The translations under genes and the position numbers were made by a program. Below, one piece after another: positions 39,921-51,287 of a DNA stretch of 64,000 bases. Every line of letters begins with the position of its first letter. The stretch's first letter is position 1. The notes below the pieces were generated by a model that ran no database searches, was not told the origin of the DNA, and saw nothing but the letters and a program-made list of their open reading frames with translations. The DNA is taken from contig CM019822.1 of NCBI GenBank assembly GCA_009763385.1, positions 24,856,842-24,920,841 of the forward strand, in the 5' to 3' direction. The stretch comes from Coix lacryma-jobi var. lacryma-jobi (taxonomy: Eukaryota; Streptophyta; Magnoliopsida; Poales; Poaceae).

Positions 39921-42900
39921 GTGAACTACAAGACCGGTGGATCACATTGGGTAATTGATAGTGGATGTACACAACATATGACCGGAGATCCCCGGATGTT
40001 CACCTCACTAGAAGAGAATGTCGATGACCAAGAAAAGATAACATTTGGTGACAACTCAAAGGGCAATGTCAAAGGATTGGGCAAAGTGGCTATATCAAAT
40101 GACCATACCATCTCCAATGTGCTTCTTGTTGCATCTTTGAGCTTCAACTTGCTATCCGTTGGGCAACTTTGTGATCTTGGCTTTCAATGTTTGTTCACCG
40201 ACAAAGAAGTGGTTGTGACCAAGAAAGATGATGCACAAGTGATCTTCAAAGGATTTAGATACAACAATCTCTACCTAGTGGATTTCTCCTCCAAAGAAGC
40301 CAACTTGAAGACATGTTTGTTCACTAAGCAATCTTTTGGTTGGCTATGGCATAGAAGATTGGCACATGTGGGAATGAACACTCTCAACAAGCTATTGAAG
40401 AAGGATTTGGTTAGGGGCTTGAAGGATGTCAAATTTGAGAAGGACAAATTGTGTAGTGCATGTCAAGCCGGCAAGCAAGTTGCAAACACTCATCCCACCA
40501 AAGCTTTTGTATCAACATCAAGAGAGTTAGAGCTTCTTCATATGGATCTATTTGGGCCAACAACATATGCAAGTTTGGGAGGAAACCTCTATTGCCTAGT
40601 GATTGTTGATGACTACTCTCGGTACACTTGGGTATTCTTTCTTCATGATAAATCCGAAGCAACCCCTTCCTTCAAGAAGTTTGCCAAGAGAGCTCAAAAT
40701 GAATTTGATGTGAAGATCAAGAAGATTAGAAGTGACAACGGAAAGGAGTTTGACAACACCCATATTGAGGAATATTGTGATGAAGTTGGGATCAAGCATG
40801 AAGTGTCCGCAACCTACACACCACAACAAAATGGGATAGTTGAGAGGAAGAACCGGACTCTAATCACCCTAGCAAGGACAATGCTAGACGAGTACTCTAC
40901 ACCGGAGAGATTTTTGGGCGGAAGCAATCAACACCGCTTGCTATGCATCAAACTGATTGTTCCCCCATCGTCTACTTGGCAAGACCCCCTATGAGCTACT
41001 CAACAACAAGAAGCCGGATGTATCTTTCTTTAGAGTGTTTGGGTGCAAATGCTACATCTACAAGAAGTGCCAACACCTAGGGAAGTTCCAACGCCGATGT
41101 GATATTGGTTTTCTTGTTGGTTACTCATTGAAGTCCAAAGCATATCGAGTATTCAACCATGCCACCGGGATGGTAGAAGAAACATATGATGTGGAATTCG
41201 ATGAATCTAATGGCTCTCAAGGAGAGCATGAAAATCTTGATGATGTAGGTGATGAACCATTGAGGGAGGCAATGAAGAACATGTCGGTTGGAGCCATCAA
41301 GCCTAAAGATGATGATGATGATGTGCAAGTCAATGACAAGCCATCCTCATCCAATGTACCACTTGATGATGACAAAGATGGGAGGGATCCAAATGAAGAT
41401 ACTCATGTCTCCCATGATCAAATGGTGGTACAAGCTCAAGATGTTGGTGCTCCACAAGCGGCCCCTCAAGTGGTTGATCGAAGGACTACTCCTCTACTAC
41501 AAGCTCATCCTCAAGATCTCATCATAGGGAGTTCGACAAGGGGTGTAATGACTCGCTCTCAAAAACTTGCTTTATTTATGGAACATCACTCCTTTGTTTC
41601 TCTTGTTGAGCCTACCATTGTAGATGAAGCTCTAGGTGATCCGGATTGGGTGAATGCCATGCATGAAGAACTAAACAACTTCACCCGCAACCAAGTTTGG
41701 ACACTTGAAGAGCGACCAAAAGGCGCAAGAGTCATTGGAACAAAATGGGTGTTTAGGAACAAGCAAGATGATCAAGGCAAGGTTGTTAGAAACAAGGCAA
41801 GGCTAGTGGCAAAGGGGTTCTCTCAAGTTGAAGGTTTGGATTTTGGAGAGACCTTTGCACCGGTTGCAAGACTCGAAGCCATTCGTATCCTCCTTGCATA
41901 TGCATCACATCATGACATTAAATTATATCAAATGGATGTGAAAAGTGCATTTTTAAATGGCTTCATAAATGAACTAGTCTATGTTGATCAACCTCCCGGG
42001 TTTGAAGACCCTAGATATCCTAATCATGTTTATAGGTTGTCCAAGGCGCTTTATGGGCTCAAGCAAGCCCCTAGAGCGTGGTACGAGCGCCTCCGGGACT
42101 TCCTCATTGAGAAGGGCTTCACCATTGGGAAGGTCGACACCACACTATTCACCAAGAAGCTTGATGGAGAGATCTTCATTTGTCAAGTCTACGTTGATGA
42201 TATCATCTTCGGGTCAACAAATGAAGCCTATTGCAAGGAATTTGGTGACTTGATGTCGAAGGAGTTCGAGATGTCTATGATTGGCGAGCTCACATTCTTC
42301 CTAGGCTTTCAAGTCAAGCAATTGAAGGAGAGGACTTTCATATCTCAAGAGAAATATACAAAAGACCTCCTCAAGCGCTTCAACATGGATGATTGCAAGG
42401 CTATCAAGACTCCAATGCGAACCAACAGACATCTCGACCTAGATGTGGGAGGAAACCCGGTTGATCAAACTTTCTACCGTTCTATGATTGGTAGCTTGTT
42501 ATATTTAACCGCATCTAGGCCCGATATCATGTTTAGTGTGTGCATGTGTGCTCGTTTTCAAGCCGATCCTAGGGAATCACATCTCATAGCGGTGAAGAGA
42601 ATCCTTAGGTACCTAAAGCACACCCCAAGCTTTGGCCTTTGGTATCCCAAAGGAGCTAACTTCCAACTCGTTGGGTATTCCGATTCGGATTATGCGGGTT
42701 GCAAAGTAGATAGAAAAAGCACATCCGGAGGGTGCCATTTGCTTGGGAGATCACTAGTGTCATGGAGTTCAAAGAAGCAAAATAGTGTGGCCTTGTCTAC
42801 CGCCGAGGCAGAATACATAGCCGCGGGTGCTTGTTGTGCACAAATCCTTTACATGAAACAAACCCTTTTAGACTATGGTGTAGTTCTAGAAAGGGTACCT

Positions 42901-43194
42901 TTGTTGTGTGATAATGAGAGCGCGGTTAAGCTTGCTAACAACCCAGTTCAACACTCTCACACAAAGCACATAGATATTCGCCATCACTTCCTTAGAGATC
43001 ATGTTTCCAAGAAAGATATATCCTTAGAGGGAGTTAGAACCGAAGATCAATTGGCGGATATCTTCATAAAACCCCTAGATGAAAACACTCTTTGTAGATT
43101 GCGAAGTGAGCTAAATGTGCTTGATCTAAGTAACTTTGTCAAAAGGCGAAAGGGGGTTGTCTTTGCATTGCATTGTATCATATGCCATGTTTAA
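39921..43194 (+). pseudogene. Copia C pol, broken by one insertion and one stop
   Basis: The frame opens at 39921, right after GTGTGTGTAG, +1 relative to gag. Order: protease DSGC (near 39959); GAG-pre-integrase zinc motif (HRRLAHVG, CSACQAGK); integrase with DLFGP, VDDYSRY and VERKNR; RVT_2 reverse transcriptase with YVDD at 42190-42201; RNase H with SDSDYAGCKVDRKSTSG, AEAEYIAA and DNESAVKL. An extra T in the T5 run at 40911-40915 shifts the frame late in the integrase, and TGA at 40954-40956 falls in the corrected frame. Everything after is open to 43194. The reading is by analogy with copia B, which is broken elsewhere. This copy cannot make full-length Pol. Confidence 0.95.
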
Positions 43195-44798
43195 ATTCCG
43201 CTATGCATATAGGCTTGTCAGACGTGGTTAAGATAACCGCCCTTAAAAGCGTGTGAAGAAGCTTACCCATGAGCAAACTTGACAAGCAACCTAGATTCAA
43301 TTTCCGTATTGCATTGCATATGCATGTTTGTTGCTTTGTCGTTTCTTTTTGGTTATGTTTTGAGCAACCGCTGTGTTCGTCCACCGCTAGGGGGAGCATT
43401 TGAGGCTCCTTATGGTTGAGACCCCTAGTCTTGGTGGCCACATGTTGTCTCCTCGGGTTTTATCGCCTATCTTACCTAAAAATGATATGTAGCCTATGGC
43501 AAAATATTTGTAAAATTGAGGGTTTATGCGAGGATGCTCATACTCGGTTCCAACTTGTGGTTATTTGCCTCTTATTTGAGTTGGAACTTAGTTGGGAGAG
43601 GGAGCCGAAACAGAGACCTTCAGATCTGCCCTACATGCTGCATCGGAAGCAGCATCAGATGCTGCATCAGAAGCTAGCCCAGCGTCCGATGCCTGCACTG
43701 TAGACTGCCCCGGCTAGAACAGTGTTTTGCCTGCATCCGATGTGTCCTCAACGGAGGCTCTGATGCCCCATCGGACGCTCCCCAGCATCCGATGCCATGG
43801 CACCGGACGCATCCGATGCGTTTTCGGCCTTTCTGGAGCTCTCTAGACAGGCATCGGCGCGTCCGATGTGTTTTCATCGGAGCGTCCGATGCTCCTTTAA
43901 GCGGCGCGGTTTGGTCTTCTATTGACAGACGGGTCCCACACGTCATTCCTCCCACCGTCTTCCTCCTCGCACCAACTCACCCGAGCCCGATCACCTCGCC
44001 GCCCCGAGCCCTAACCACCGCTGCGCGCCCTCGCCTGTCCTCACCGTCGGCCGCCGTGCCCCTCGTCGCCGGCCGTTTGCTCCGCCGCGCTCGCTCATCT
44101 CCTTCGGCCGCCGGCCGCTGCTCTTCCGCGCTCCCTGTTGCGCGTGCCCTCGCCGGAGCCCTAGCTGTGCCCGTTTCTCTCGCCGGAGAAACTCGATGGA
44201 GCTCGCCCGTGTTCTGGTCTTCCTCGCCGGAGAACGCCTTCCTCGCCCTTTTTCACCTCTCCGGCGTACTCCTCGGCCGGGCGATCCCCCCACCGTAAGC
44301 CTCAGCGCCCCTGCCTCTTTAACCTATGCCCCCCAGGTGCTCGACAGAATGCCTCAATGCCCATTCCACCGAGTTTTGACCCCTGTTTCAATCCAAACCT
44401 TTTGCAGGCACTTTGGTTTGTCGTGTGGATCCCGGAACGTCATTTCTCATCTCTTGCTTGGGTCGTTTCATCGTTTGCCAGGTAGCACAGCCCATTCCCT
44501 TCTTATCTCCACTGCTTTGCTTCCTTAGGGTCTTCTTCTCCCTAGATTATATGTGTGCTTATATATCCTCTCTCATCTCGTAGCGAGTCAGTGGTTTGCC
44601 GTTGACAGCTTGGTCAGTTGCCAGTGCCAGATAACCCGGGGCCAAGCCCGCGGGTACGGATCGAGGCCAAGCCTCGCGAGTGACAGAGGCAGAGGTTCTC
44701 AGTGCCAGGGGGAGTCTTTGATAGTGGTCTTCTTGTCAGCTGCTGTTTAGTGGCAGTTCAGCACTTCTCAGTGACCGTTCTACTCGTTCTTGTCAGCT
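43195..44798 (+). promoter_or_regulatory. Region between pol and env-like gene: palindrome array and leader
   Basis: At 43678-43898 there are about twelve CATCGGA/TCCGATG half-sites, the same motif as in the LTRs. A GC-rich, pyrimidine-rich tract follows (43920-44290) with the look of a plant gene leader, then a donor-like CACC/GTAAGCC near 44296 and acceptor-like TTTTGCAG near 44406. Polypurine-like tracts occur near 43148, 43390 and 44707. This may be an internal promoter and spliced leader for the third gene; that is inference. Confidence 0.5.
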
Positions 44799-46350
44799 AT
44801 GCGCTGCAAGAACATTGGTGGTGGCCCCGACGACTCTCCTCCCCGTCGTCCCCCTTCCGGTCAGAGGCCTGGGAAGGGGAAGCTTATAGTGCGCCGGAAG
44901 CGCACTCGTCAGGAGCGAGAGGCAGCTCAGGCCCAGGCAGTGGCCGATGCAGCAGCGAGAGCCGAGCAGGGAGGCAGTTCGGGTGGACTCAGGATTGAAG
45001 ACCAGTTGTCCCCCGACCAGCGCAGAGCAGTTGAGGAGGTTGAGCGGTTTCACCACTCTCCGACTGGCACGCTTATGGCTGCCGGTCGTCGAACGACGTT
45101 CACCTCCCCAGGGGTCGAGCCCCAGAGTTCAGCACAGGGCCAGGCAGAGGCCGAGGCAGCCGAGGCAGCGGCTCCAGAGGCAGAGGCAGAGGAGGAGGTT
45201 CCTGAGGAGGTTCCCCGACGCCGGTCCACCCGTCGCCGGACAGCGGTGCCACCCCGGCCCGACGTCCCTCTGTGGGGAGCACGTGCTCCGTCGAGGCGTG
45301 CTCCTCCGCCGATCCCGCGACTGGACCTCAGGGGCGCCACTTGCTCACAGATCCAGACACTCCGACTCGTACCAGTGGAGCAGTGGTTTCCGAGGGAGCG
45401 GCAGGAGCAGGCTGGTCCGTCGTTCTATACTGTGCTGCAGGAGGATTTCTACCAGGGTTACAGGAACGTCGGGATTTCTTTGCGACCCCAGCGTGTTTGT
45501 TCACTAGAGGCAGTTGTGGACACAGCAGGAGAGCAGATTCGCCCCATCCTCACTTACCTACCTGGTGTTGCAGACCTTCTGGGGCGGTCTGGCTCATATA
45601 TAGAGGACTGGGTCTTTCAGTTTTATGCTTCGTTGTGGGTACACCCAGACCGAGAGACTATTGAGTTCGCACTTGAGGGGGACCACTACAGACTGTTCTT
45701 GTCTGAGATTCGGGATTGGTTTGGATTGACACGATCACAGACCCGGATCCACGACTTGTGTTACGACCGGACGGAGCCACCCCGCCGCCCTCACGGTGGT
45801 GCACAGCCTTCGACAGACTTGGTTCGCCCGTGCTTCACAGAGCCGTTCGGCGAGGGTTCGAGTCGCACTCCTAGGGACCTTACCCCTATGGCTCGGATCC
45901 TCAACGCGATCCTCAGGCGGACCTTGCTTCCCAGGGTGGGCTTCGGAGAGGGTCTTTCCAGGCTGCAGCTATGGTTACTTGCGTATATGGTCAGGCAGCA
46001 GCAGTTTGACGTTTGGGACGTGATCCTGTGTGAGATCGAGGACACTGTAGCAGAGGGCATCAAGGCCCGCCGGCAGCTTCCATATGCTCATTGGATTTCC
46101 TACATTCTTTGGAAGGTCGCTGCCACCACTGGTACCCGCCTCAGTCAGTCACTCACCAGTTCTGCGACCGGATTCCTGGAGTATAACATGAGTCAGTTAT
46201 TGGGATACGACCGCGACCGCAGGCAGCAGGAGCAGCAGGCACCGTCTTCCTCATGCCACAGACCTGAGGTGCCCGAGTCAGCTCAGGAGCAGGACGAGGC
46301 AGTTCAGGCCCTCGCAGAGCAGGAGCTTGCAGATCTCGAGGGTGGTGACC

Positions 46351-49300
46351 TGTGACACCCCAATTTTAAGAACAAAATTGGAGCACAATATATGTATGCC
46401 AGGATCAATTTTCATACATATATCCACATCATAGTAAATATCAAAACAATGCTTTATTAATATATCGAACATTATTACAAAAAATGACCCTCGGGTCCAA
46501 AAGAAAAGGTACAGACTCTCAGTCTAACTCTAATGTAGACTCGCGGAAACTGGACGCCATCTCCACAGGAAGGTCGACCGGGGGCTGCGCCATCCTAGTA
46601 CAAGTCGCCTGGGTCGTATCCACCGTCTTCTGGGTACAAGTTGTCGGGGTCGTATCCGCCGTCTTCTGGGTACTCCTGCTCTGCGTCGTAGACTCCAATG
46701 TCTGGGTGGGGTAGCAGGGGGTTCAAAGAGGAAGGGTGAGTACATCGAAATGTACTCCGCAAGTGTAGGAAATATATGCTTATGAGGCTATTAACAAAGG
46801 TAGGCTGACTCTGTTTGACTCAAGCGCCTAAAGCAACACATCCTATTAAATCCTATTTCCTATGCACCTATTTACTAGGTTATAACCACAGTCTCCATAT
46901 GTAACAGTAACCACACTCGGAGTCGCACCGAGCAAACCACACTCGGAGTCCACCAAGCAACCACACTTGGAGTCACACCAAGCAAAACCCACACCTGAAG
47001 TCCATCAGGCAAACCACACCTGAAGTCCATCAGATGACCCGAACTAGGCCGTTACAAGGAGTCCTATGTGTATTAGTTCCATACGTCACGACATAGAAAG
47101 CTACCTTCCGTAATAACACCAGGTCTGCGCCCGAGCCTGGGAGTCACTCCCGTACCAAGCAGTAACCCGCGTAGAAGAAGCCTCTGTACCCAAGTCATAT
47201 GGGACTAATAACCACATAAGGCTTCTCTAACGAACTAGAACAAAACCACCAGCTAATCTCGAAGAAGTCCAAGCCCGCTCGTGACCGTGAGCACGGCTGA
47301 TATATCAGTTTTAATACTCTGCAGAGTTCGCACATCTTTACCCATGAGTCATGCGTTCCCCATCACGCTAAACACTGCCAAGGTGCACAGCGGGGTCGCA
47401 CTACAAGGCCTTTACAAAGCCGCCTCCAAGTCCGTTCCACACGTACCTCTAAGGTTTCACCCCGTACAAAGGTCTACGACCCCCAGGGCCCCCTCGTGAG
47501 CCACTAAAACAAACCCCGTGTGAACCCTCAACTTGGAGGAAACTAATTAATTAGCCAGTCCCAGAGCCATATAGGCCTCATGGTTTGCGCTGTTTTGCCG
47601 GGTTACAGGCTTCAAGAACCGGGTCCTAGGGATCCCGGCAGGATAAATCTAGCACAAGCCCAGAACCAAAACCAAAAGTAGCTGCCGAGTCCCACGGCAC
47701 AAAAACCACCACACGGTCCATCCTGCCGGATTTACCTACTCACCATACTACTCATTACCAGACCACATGTTCAATAGGATCATTAATCAAGATTAATTAT
47801 TAACCATCCCAACCCAAGACAGCAAGGCTAAGCATGACTTCTACCTAATCCATCCCAAACCAGGTGTCAAGGAAAATATAATCAAATGCTAGTAAACCAT
47901 ATCATGGGATTCAATATTAAGACACTGCATGCAACTACTGGATCTAACTACTCTAACTCAAAATAAAATAAATAAGGGAGCAAGATGTTCAAGGACACTT
48001 GCCTTCGGGCTGGGTCGGATCGACGAAGGCGAAGGCTGGATCCTGAGGTTCCGCGTAGCTCGCACTCGCTGAATCAAACATCAAACATGGCCCAAACAAA
48101 GCAATATAAATAACAGTACATCAACAGTAGTAAAAAGGAACGTAAACAGATCTACTGCGTAGGGCTTGACGAGACGAATCTAACGCGAGTTGAACGGGTC
48201 AAATCGGAGTTAAAACGCAAAAGTTATGAGCATTTGAAGTTGGATGGCAATTCTGTAAATAAACTGAGTTCATTTTCGTAATTTAAATAAATCAAAACTG
48301 AAAAGAAAATGGCACCGGACTGGGCGTCAATTCGGATAAACTGCAGGAGCTAGGACACAATTTCTCCGAGACTCAACGCACAGGGTAAATGGACTGCAGG
48401 TTAATTCCGTGAGAGAAGAGGGACCTTTGTGCAAAAGAGGCCGGAGCCGTCGGCGCGTGTAGGCTCTGGTGCCACATGTCGCAGAGGGGTTGGCTCGGTT
48501 CATGGCTGTGCTGTGGACGGGAGCGTGAAGAGGCGGTGGACAGCGTCCACCGGTCGATGCACCGAGTCTATACCCCTTCGGGGTATAGTCTAATCTGAGC
48601 CGCTCGCTCAGATCTGACGGACAGGGAGGGAGAGGGGGAGTGTGCGGCGGCCTGAGCCAGAGAGGACGCGGTGGCGCCATGGCTCCGCCCGGGGAAGGCT
48701 CGCCGGAGATCTCGGTACAGGGGCTAGGGTGTGGTAGAGACCGCGAAAAGTAGGGGAAACGGGTGCGGAGCTTACAGCAGGCTCGAAGATGGAGTCGGGG
48801 ACGCCGATTGGTGCCCGTCGAAGGTGGACGTCGTGGTGGCCGAGCGGCTACTCTGATGAGGTCAAAGACGTGGCCTCTCTGGGCATGGAATGAAGGCACG
48901 AAGGGGTTGGGTGGACGCGGTGTGCCCTTGCGGTGCCAATGGAGGAGTCGAGGAGGACTTTTGGGATGTGGTTGTGGAGATCTACGAGCTCCGACCGGGT
49001 CCATCCATGGTGGCCGCGGCTAGGGTTGCGGGTGTCTCCGTGCTTGGGTGTCGGTGAAGACGGCTCGATGATGGGGAAAACGGAAGGGGACTGCGGCGGC
49101 GCTCCCTATTATGAGGGCCAGGGGGACTTGGGATAGGCACGGGCGCCAGGAAGAAGCGGGCGGCGGTGGCAACGATCTCCGGAGAATTCGGACGGAGGTT
49201 GGGGACGAGCCTGACAGGTGGGGCCCACCTGTCAGCGAGAGCGAGGGAACGCGGGCGGGGTGTGCGTGGCGGCTGCTCGGGCCGGAGGGGAAGACGGCTC

Positions 49301-49826
49301 GCGCGTGAGTTGGGGGAAAAGCGTTGGGCCAGGAGGTGGGCCGGCGCTGAGGAGAGGAGAGCGGGCCGACGCTGAGGAGAGGAGGCCATTGGCTGGGCCC
49401 GGAAGTGAGGGACGTGGCCGGCTGGGCCAAAACAAGGAGAAGGGGGAAAGGAGGGTTTAGCCCTTTGCCTAATCTTTTCTTTTTTTTTCTTTTCTCTTTC
49501 CAAATTCATTTTGGAATCAAATTTAAATCCATTTCAAAATCAAAACAGTTTGAAAACTTTAGAAAATATTTTTCCTAGATTTTAGAAATAAAATTTAAGT
49601 TTGATTTTGCAAAACTTTTATAAATCTTTTTGTCGATTTTCTAAATAGAGTAAATTCGATTCGCCCTATACAGGTTTAACAAAATTCTTTTTCACTCAAT
49701 AAAAATTATGCAACAGCATGAATGCAACAAACATCTGGCTAGATTTTTTTTCCTCCATCTAGGATTTTGGCCATTTTCTGATTAAATTCTAATTAATTTT
49801 AATTATCTGAAAATCGGGGTGTTACA
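46351..49826 (-). mobile_element. Solo LTR, probably Gypsy-type, 3476 bp, inserted in the env-like gene
   Basis: On the minus strand it starts TGTAACACCCCGATTTTC and ends TTGGGGTGTCACA, flanked by TGACC (46346-46350 and 49827-49831). No coding domains, primer site or polypurine tract are seen, so it is a solo LTR. A GC-rich leader-like region (48420-49440) and a later acidic mini-ORF (next entry) parallel the solo LTR at 9030. The sequence differs enough from that one to be another family. Confidence 0.87.
46595..48068 (-). other. Splice-bordered acidic mini-ORF in the second solo LTR
   Basis: On the minus strand an exon-like tract 48003-48068 follows TTTGATTCAG and ends at GAAG/GCAAGT, a recognised GC-AG type donor. 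A second tract, 46595-46701, follows CCCACCCAG and ends in TAG (46595-46597). They join in frame. The second tract encodes about 34 residues rich in Asp, Glu, Tyr and Gly, with an internal YPEDGGYDP repeat. Layout and acidic composition match the tract in the other solo LTR although the sequences differ. Function unknown. Confidence 0.35.
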
Positions 49827-50850
49827 TGACCCCCACGTAGTCTCGGATCCCACCGACAGCTCAGATGAGGATTACCAGCTCCCGCCTCGCTACCAGCCGC
49901 GTGCACACGACACCCAGGCTGGGACCAGCGGTACTGCTTCCTCCGATCCAGCACTCCTTGCTATTCTAGCACGGATGGAGGAGCAGCAGAGGACGGTGAC
50001 TCAGGATGTCCAGCGGCTTGCCCAGGAGCAGCAGAGGTTGGCACAGCAGCAGGCACTTGCACAGCAGCAGGCGCAGGAGAGGTCTGATGCACTACAGTGT
50101 CAGATGATGGCTTTACAGCAGCAGACTTTGAGCTTCATGGAGCGATTAGCCAGCGGTCCTCCTCAGTGGCAGTGGCAGCAGCCCCCTCCTCAGTAGCTTC
50201 AATGGCAGCCACCAGTCCCTCCTCAGCCGCAGCCGCAGTTTGGTCCGCTGCAGCAGCAGTTCCCGGGCCCCAGCTCCTCGCAGTTTACGAGTTTCACTAC
50301 TCCTCCAGGCGGGGCCCTGCTTTTCAGTCTGCTGCGGACAGGTTTCATGCCTAGGCTGACAGAGTCTCTCTACGCTACGACGACCTCTGTGACTCGAGAC
50401 CTGTCGACCACTTTCAGCGAGCTCACTGGGTTCCCTACGCCAGATCTGCAGGACCCAGTCCGGACGTCTGCAGCTCCAGTCACTTCCACTACCGAGACTC
50501 TTCCGAGTTCTGTAGCGTCCTCAGAGCAGACAGAGCCCGTCCAGTCTGAGACCACGACGACCGTGCAGGCTGAGTTACCTCCGATTCATGAGCTTCCGCA
50601 CTCCTCTACTCAGCTTGACACTGCTACCGAGACTGTGACAGCTTCAGAGCAGGCAGAGCAGATCGAGCCGGTCCAGCAGTCCGAGCCGACCCAGACCGCT
50701 TCTCCGCAGCTTTCAGCTACAGAGGGTCAGCAGGCTACCGACGACTCGTCCTCCGACTCTGAGGCCCTCCTTCAGCAGTTCGAGTTCACTCAGAGGACTC
50801 CGGAGACGGCACCTGACTCGTCTGCACCACCTCCGCCCTCCGACGCGTAG

Positions 50851-51274
50851 TTTGGCGCTTGATGCCAAAGGGGGAGAGTGATGAGTATAGCGATAGGGGG
50901 AGCGGTGTGAGAGGGCTTTGTGTCTTTTGATTTGTTATATTCTCATACGCTCTTTGCTTATCGCATCTTTTGTGCTTGTTTATGTGATATACTTGTGCTA
51001 TGGACCTTGATGACATGTATGTGCTCACTATGTTATCATATATGACATGTCATTTCGTTTAGCTCATTTACTTGCGCTCAATTCTCATTTGTCATGTATT
51101 CGAGCTCTTTACTCTTGCACTTGCTATTCATTCTAACTTGTTGAGTGCAGGATGTTGGCATGATATGTATGAACTTGCCCTAAACATTTTCTCTTATTCA
51201 TTGCAAGTTCATACATGTCATGACTTGAAAACCTCTTCTCTCTATACTTGATCTCGTGTTGTCATCAATCACCA
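50851..51274 (+). other. Untranslated region before the copia C 3' LTR
   Basis: AT-rich, without open frames, with two extra polypurine-like tracts at its start. Nothing else is seen. Confidence 0.6.
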
Positions 51275-51287
51275 AAAAGGGGGAGAT
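51275..51287 (+). other. Polypurine tract of copia C
   Basis: AAAAGGGGGAGAT touches the 3' LTR. Similar tracts lie upstream at 50864-50878 (AAAGGGGGAGAG) and 50889-50901 (ATAGGGGGAGC), part of the Sirevirus pattern. Confidence 0.9.

Larger units (their letters stand above)
44799..50850 (+). pseudogene. Env-like third gene of copia C, split by a solo LTR
   Basis: The first part runs from ATG 44799 to 46350, the second from 49832 to 50850; the frame resumes across the insertion. Residues 1-130 are Arg/Pro/Glu/Ala-rich, followed by a folded-looking region (YRNVGISLRP, YIEDWVFQFYASLWVHPD, FALEGDHYRLFLSEIRDWFGL) resembling the 'putative plant transposon protein' domain found in Sirevirus third genes. 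The second part is a Gln-rich coiled coil (QQRLAQQQ type), then a Ser/Thr/Pro/Glu-rich tail. An in-frame TAG at 50194-50196 interrupts it where Gln is expected from context. I see no signal peptide or transmembrane helix, so the name 'env-like' is positional. The function of this gene class is unknown. Confidence 0.75.

Noticed and set aside
44799..46350. Captured host gene rather than element gene
   Set aside because: Position between pol and the 3' LTR in a complete element, and resemblance to Sirevirus third genes, make an element gene the simpler reading; the leader may still be host-derived.
48327..49004. A 225-residue minus-strand Pro/Arg-rich open frame
   Set aside because: It lies wholly in the GC-rich part of a solo LTR with precise TG/CA ends and target duplication. 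Long frames are expected by composition and no domain is visible.
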